Source of the DNA: Rariglobus sp.
GTDB taxonomy: Bacteria; Verrucomicrobiota; Verrucomicrobiia; Opitutales; Opitutaceae
Direction of reading: 5' to 3'
Length of the DNA: 64,000 bases
Assembly: GCA_029266495.1 (NCBI GenBank)
Contig: JAQSWS010000006.1
Coordinates: forward strand, 1-64,000
A program made the position numbers and the translations under genes. This document shows positions 61,415 to 64,000 of the stretch, in pieces. Each line of letters begins with the position of its first letter. Within the stretch, counting starts at the first letter, position 1. The notes under the pieces were generated by a model that saw only the letters and a list, made by a program, of their open reading frames with translations, was not told the origin of the DNA and did no database searches.

Positions 61415-62485
61415 ATGAACGTCCGCTCTCTCTTTTTCGCCACCGCCGGCACCCTCACGTTTTCGCTCGCCTCGGCCCAGGTGGACTACGTGGGTGAAAT
61501 CACGATTCCCGACGGCCACGACGTCGTCGTCCGGCAAGCGGTCAATCCGTCGTCCGACGGCAATGACTTCCTCTATCTGGTGACCACCACACAGATTTAT
61601 CAGGCCATCCCCCCGGCGACAGGCAATGCGTTCGCTTTTTACTCCGGCGTGACCCACTTCGGAGGGGACGGCATCATCCTCAGCACCTCGACCATCGCCA
61701 TTGCCCCGGCAGAGAAAAATAGTCCCGGCGGCGATGTATTGATCATGTCCGGCACTCTAAATCGCATTTTCTCCTATAACCTCACCACGCGATATCGCCT
61801 GTCCACCGAGACCGTGAATTCGGCGGGGGCGGCCCCCCGCGATGCGATGGCCGTGCAGCAAGCGACGAGCCGGGTTCTGATCGCAAAGACTAACCAGATA
61901 TTCGCGGGGGTTCGGGGTGATTTGACGGATGGCACTTCCCTGCTCATCGACGGCACGGCCACGGGGAACAACCAGTTCGTCAAACTCACGGAAATGGCCT
62001 TCGCCGGTGACGCCTTCGGCGGTCTGCTCTTCACCCTCGACTGGGGCGCGCAGCAGGTGAAGGCCTTCGACATCGACGATCCCGACGGCAACTACTTCCG
62101 CTACGCCTTCGATCTGCCGACGGGACTGGAACTCAACGTCAAAGGCCATGGCATGACCATCAACAATTATGGCCACCTCTTCATCGCCGATGGCCGTGGC
62201 GGTGGCATGGAATTCAGCCTCACCGGCGAACTCCTGGCCACCTTCAGTCCACCAGCAGACGAACTCTACGCCGCCAACAACGGTGTCGGCGGCTACGACG
62301 CGTCCCTGGATGCCACCTTCATCACGTATACCGAGGACGGGAACATCTTCGTCATGGATGGCGAATACGGCCTCCACTGGTATCGCGACACCGCCGCCTA
62401 TTCCGTCCCCGAACCCGCCACTTGCGCCGCCCTCGCCGCCACCGCCGCCCTCGGCCTCGCCGCCTGCCGCCGCCGTCGTTTCTGA
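61415..62485 (+). CDS. PEP-CTERM surface protein, tandem copy 3
   Basis: A 356-aa protein, closest to copy 2. Signal NVRSLFFATAGTLTFSLASA; anchor SVPEPATCAALAATAALGLA then ACRRRRF. Loops in the first third again differ, and a short deletion removes the NNGLTGxNPAP-type segment. ATG at 61415 is chosen for the signal peptide. Confidence 0.88.
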   Translation: MNVRSLFFATAGTLTFSLASAQVDYVGEITIPDGHDVVVRQAVNPSSDGNDFLYLVTTTQIYQAIPPATGNAFAFYSGVTHFGGDGIILSTSTIAIAPAEKNSPGGDVLIMSGTLNRIFSYNLTTRYRLSTETVNSAGAAPRDAMAVQQATSRVLIAKTNQIFAGVRGDLTDGTSLLIDGTATGNNQFVKLTEMAFAGDAFGGLLFTLDWGAQQVKAFDIDDPDGNYFRYAFDLPTGLELNVKGHGMTINNYGHLFIADGRGGGMEFSLTGELLATFSPPADELYAANNGVGGYDASLDATFITYTEDGNIFVMDGEYGLHWYRDTAAYSVPEPATCAALAATAALGLAACRRRRF

Positions 62486-62688
62486 GGTAGGGCGGGACCG
62501 CTGGGTCCGCTGCGCATGAGAGCAGTTTCAGTTGAGGCGTAGCCCATGCACCCCGATCAAATCATGGCCACAAAAGGCACTGTTTTTGTGCTTCTTGTGC
62601 TTTTTGTGGCTATTCTGAATCCGCCTGTGCTTGTGGCTATAGTTTAACTTGAACCGCTTTCGGACGGCCCGGCGGTCCGTCCCTACCT
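62485..62688. repeat. Gene-free region with inverted ends and TTGTGCTT repeats
   Basis: Ends AGGTAGGGCGGGACCGC (62485-62501) and its near-inverse GCGGTCCGTCCCTACCT (62672-62688) match at 15 of 17 positions. Between them are AT-richer blocks with repeated TTGTGCTT/TTGTGGCT words. No gene is visible. This looks like a non-autonomous element or remnant next to the PEP-CTERM array. Confidence 0.6.
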
Positions 62689-62735
62689 TCAATCCATTCC
62701 CTGAGTGGTTAAAAACTCCGTAAGTCGCCTTGTGG

Positions 62736-64000
62736 TTACTCCGGCAGCACCAGCGTGACGCCTTCGATCACCGCACTCTCCGGCACCACCATTTCGCGGT
62801 CACGCTCGCCGTCGTTGATTTTCCACGGACCGATCGCGCCCACGCTGCCGTTCGCGTTTTCACCGCTCGCATACGGCACCGTCAGCACGAAGCGCCCGTC
62901 CGCATCGGCGCGGGTCGTGACGGTATCGAAAAAAAGCCGCCGCGTGGATTTCAGCCTGAGCCCCAGCGTGGCGGTGATGGTCGCGCCGGGCTTTCCCCGG
63001 CCCTCAATCCGCGCGCCCTTCACCTGTTCGTAGATTTTTACGGCGGGCAGAATCTGCGCATCATAAACCAGAAAGGCCCCTTCCTGCCAGATGCGCTCGC
63101 GAATCCTGCCGGCCAAACGGTCGCGTTGCGCCGCGTCGATGATCACGCTCGTCACCGGTTCGTAATTCCCCGTGCCCGGATCGTAACCGAAGCGATTGAA
63201 CACCTCCGCGCGGCTCTCGAAGACGAGACGGAAATGCTCCAGCCCGACCCCGTCCCGCAGGAGAAAACGAAAGCCCGTCATCTGGCGAAACTCGCTCGTG
63301 ATGCGCGGCACCCTCCACGTCTGCCCGTGATGGTTGAACGGCTGGGCCCGATAAAACCGCTCCACCGGCAGGCCGGCCACGCCGAGGTGCGACGCGAAAT
63401 CATCGTAGATCATCGGCGGCTCCACCACGACGTAACGCACGGATTCCGCCAGGTTCGAACCCTGCAACGGCGCCGCACGCGCCTCCGCCTCCGAGGTCAG
63501 GTAGAAAACGTTCATCGGCTCCGCCTGCGGATAACGCGAAGTCACCGCCGGCCAGCCCGCGACCGTGTTGATGAGATTGCCTCGCTGCCAGTCGCCCAGC
63601 ACGCCCGCCGCTCCCTTGGCGACCGGCAACGGCTGCGCCCGCAACCACCGGAGCGCCTCGCGCAAGCCCTCGCCCGGCAGAAAGCCGGGCAGTGAATAAA
63701 GCTCCCTCCCCGGCCGCAGCGGCGCCGTCCAGCCCAGTGCGATTCCCGCGCCAATCACCGCCGTCGCCGCGCCCAGCCACACGCCCGGCCGTCCCCAGAA
63801 CCGGACGGTTCCCCGTGATTCAAGCGCGCTCCAAAAATACCCCGCCAGCACCACCGCGTGCACCGCCCCCAGGTAGGCGTAGTCGTGCACTCGACACCAC
63901 AATGCGATCAACAGGAAACCCGGCAGCACCGCCAGCCACCAACCCGGCTTGCGACCGGCGGGCGTCAACCACCCCGCCAGCGGCACCAGCAGCGCGAGCA
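62736..64000 (-). CDS. STT3/AglB-like oligosaccharyltransferase-type membrane protein, C-terminal part
   Basis: The frame is open from the right window edge (the start is outside) to a stop at 62736. Membrane segments at the beginning (AVLPGFLLIALW, LGAVHAVVLAGYFW) are followed by a soluble C-terminal domain. At the place where STT3 proteins carry WWDYG, this protein has GDWQRG (63579-63596), then TSRYPQAEPMNVFYLTSEAE as in the AglB donor region. Later GLEHFRLVFES and a terminal beta domain with VKGARIEGRGKPGATITATL, TRADADGRFVLTVPY and IEGVTLVLPE resemble archaeosortase-associated AglB. It would glycosylate surface proteins; the altered catalytic motif makes activity uncertain. Confidence 0.6.
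   Translation of the reverse strand, partial: LALLVPLAGWLTPAGRKPGWWLAVLPGFLLIALWCRVHDYAYLGAVHAVVLAGYFWSALESRGTVRFWGRPGVWLGAATAVIGAGIALGWTAPLRPGRELYSLPGFLPGEGLREALRWLRAQPLPVAKGAAGVLGDWQRGNLINTVAGWPAVTSRYPQAEPMNVFYLTSEAEARAAPLQGSNLAESVRYVVVEPPMIYDDFASHLGVAGLPVERFYRAQPFNHHGQTWRVPRITSEFRQMTGFRFLLRDGVGLEHFRLVFESRAEVFNRFGYDPGTGNYEPVTSVIIDAAQRDRLAGRIRERIWQEGAFLVYDAQILPAVKIYEQVKGARIEGRGKPGATITATLGLRLKSTRRLFFDTVTTRADADGRFVLTVPYASGENANGSVGAIGPWKINDGERDREMVVPESAVIEGVTLVLPE

Noticed and set aside
31409-62485. Exosortase or sortase gene in the window to process PEP-CTERM proteins
   Set aside because: No protein shows the exosortase membrane Cys/Arg/His pattern; the signal peptidase at 15360 is an ordinary S26 enzyme.
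62486-62735. Small gene in the gap after the PEP-CTERM array
   Set aside because: Short frames only; the sequence is repeats and inverted ends.

Overview
The window looks like a chromosomal segment of a high-GC, Gram-negative member of the Verrucomicrobiota, most likely Opitutaceae. This is inferred from gene content: seven intact PEP-CTERM surface proteins, 7TMR-DISM sensor kinases, autotransporter-type beta-strand repeats, GH16 enzymes with DNRLRE modules, and many small palindromic repeats. No rRNA, tRNA, CRISPR array, transposase or replication origin was seen. High GC gives long spurious antisense frames almost everywhere; genes were chosen by recognisable protein sequence, not by frame length.

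Layout. 1-1.5 kb: 5' part of a PAS-type membrane sensor and a TIM-barrel sugar isomerase. 1.7-11.7 kb: a copper/silver island with small secreted Cys/His-rich proteins, a CusCBA-type RND pump, an ECF sigma factor with a Cys-rich tail and a Cu(I) P-type ATPase; pump gene and ATPase gene each end in a nearly identical hairpin. 11.8-13.9 kb: a secreted clan GH-A-like hydrolase, a PEP-CTERM gene remnant and a small unknown protein. 14.0-15.9 kb: a compact operon of radical SAM/SPASM enzyme, 89-aa membrane protein and signal peptidase I. 15.9-26.3 kb (minus strand): sugar ABC importer without its ATPase, two paralogous GH16 enzymes and a repeat protein, suggesting beta-glucan use. 26.5-31.1 kb: DTW protein, M48 peptidase, SET protein, L,D-transpeptidase.

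31.2-39.6 kb: a symmetrical module, PEP-CTERM gene + outer-membrane barrel gene on both sides of a divergent response regulator/hybrid kinase pair, with the same dyad (ATAGG-N7-CCTAT) before both PEP-CTERM genes. 39.6-47.2 kb: AraC regulator, a ferritin-like/DUF1450-like/TIM-barrel operon, a cyanide-insensitive-type bd oxidase (cioAB) and a LytS/LytTR pair. 47.4-49.7 kb: a PEP-CTERM gene and a serine beta-lactamase-fold protein that has lost its catalytic motifs, fused to DUF302.

49.8-62.5 kb: two more modules in which a 7TMR-DISM kinase + NarL-type regulator operon is divergent from PEP-CTERM genes across a palindromic intergenic dyad. Between them lies a small HTH gene surrounded by four copies of a palindrome; related palindromes occur in the copper island. 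The last gene (cut by the window edge) resembles the C-terminal part of STT3/AglB oligosaccharyltransferases. Together the right half appears to build, regulate and possibly glycosylate exosortase-anchored surface proteins, although no exosortase gene is present here.
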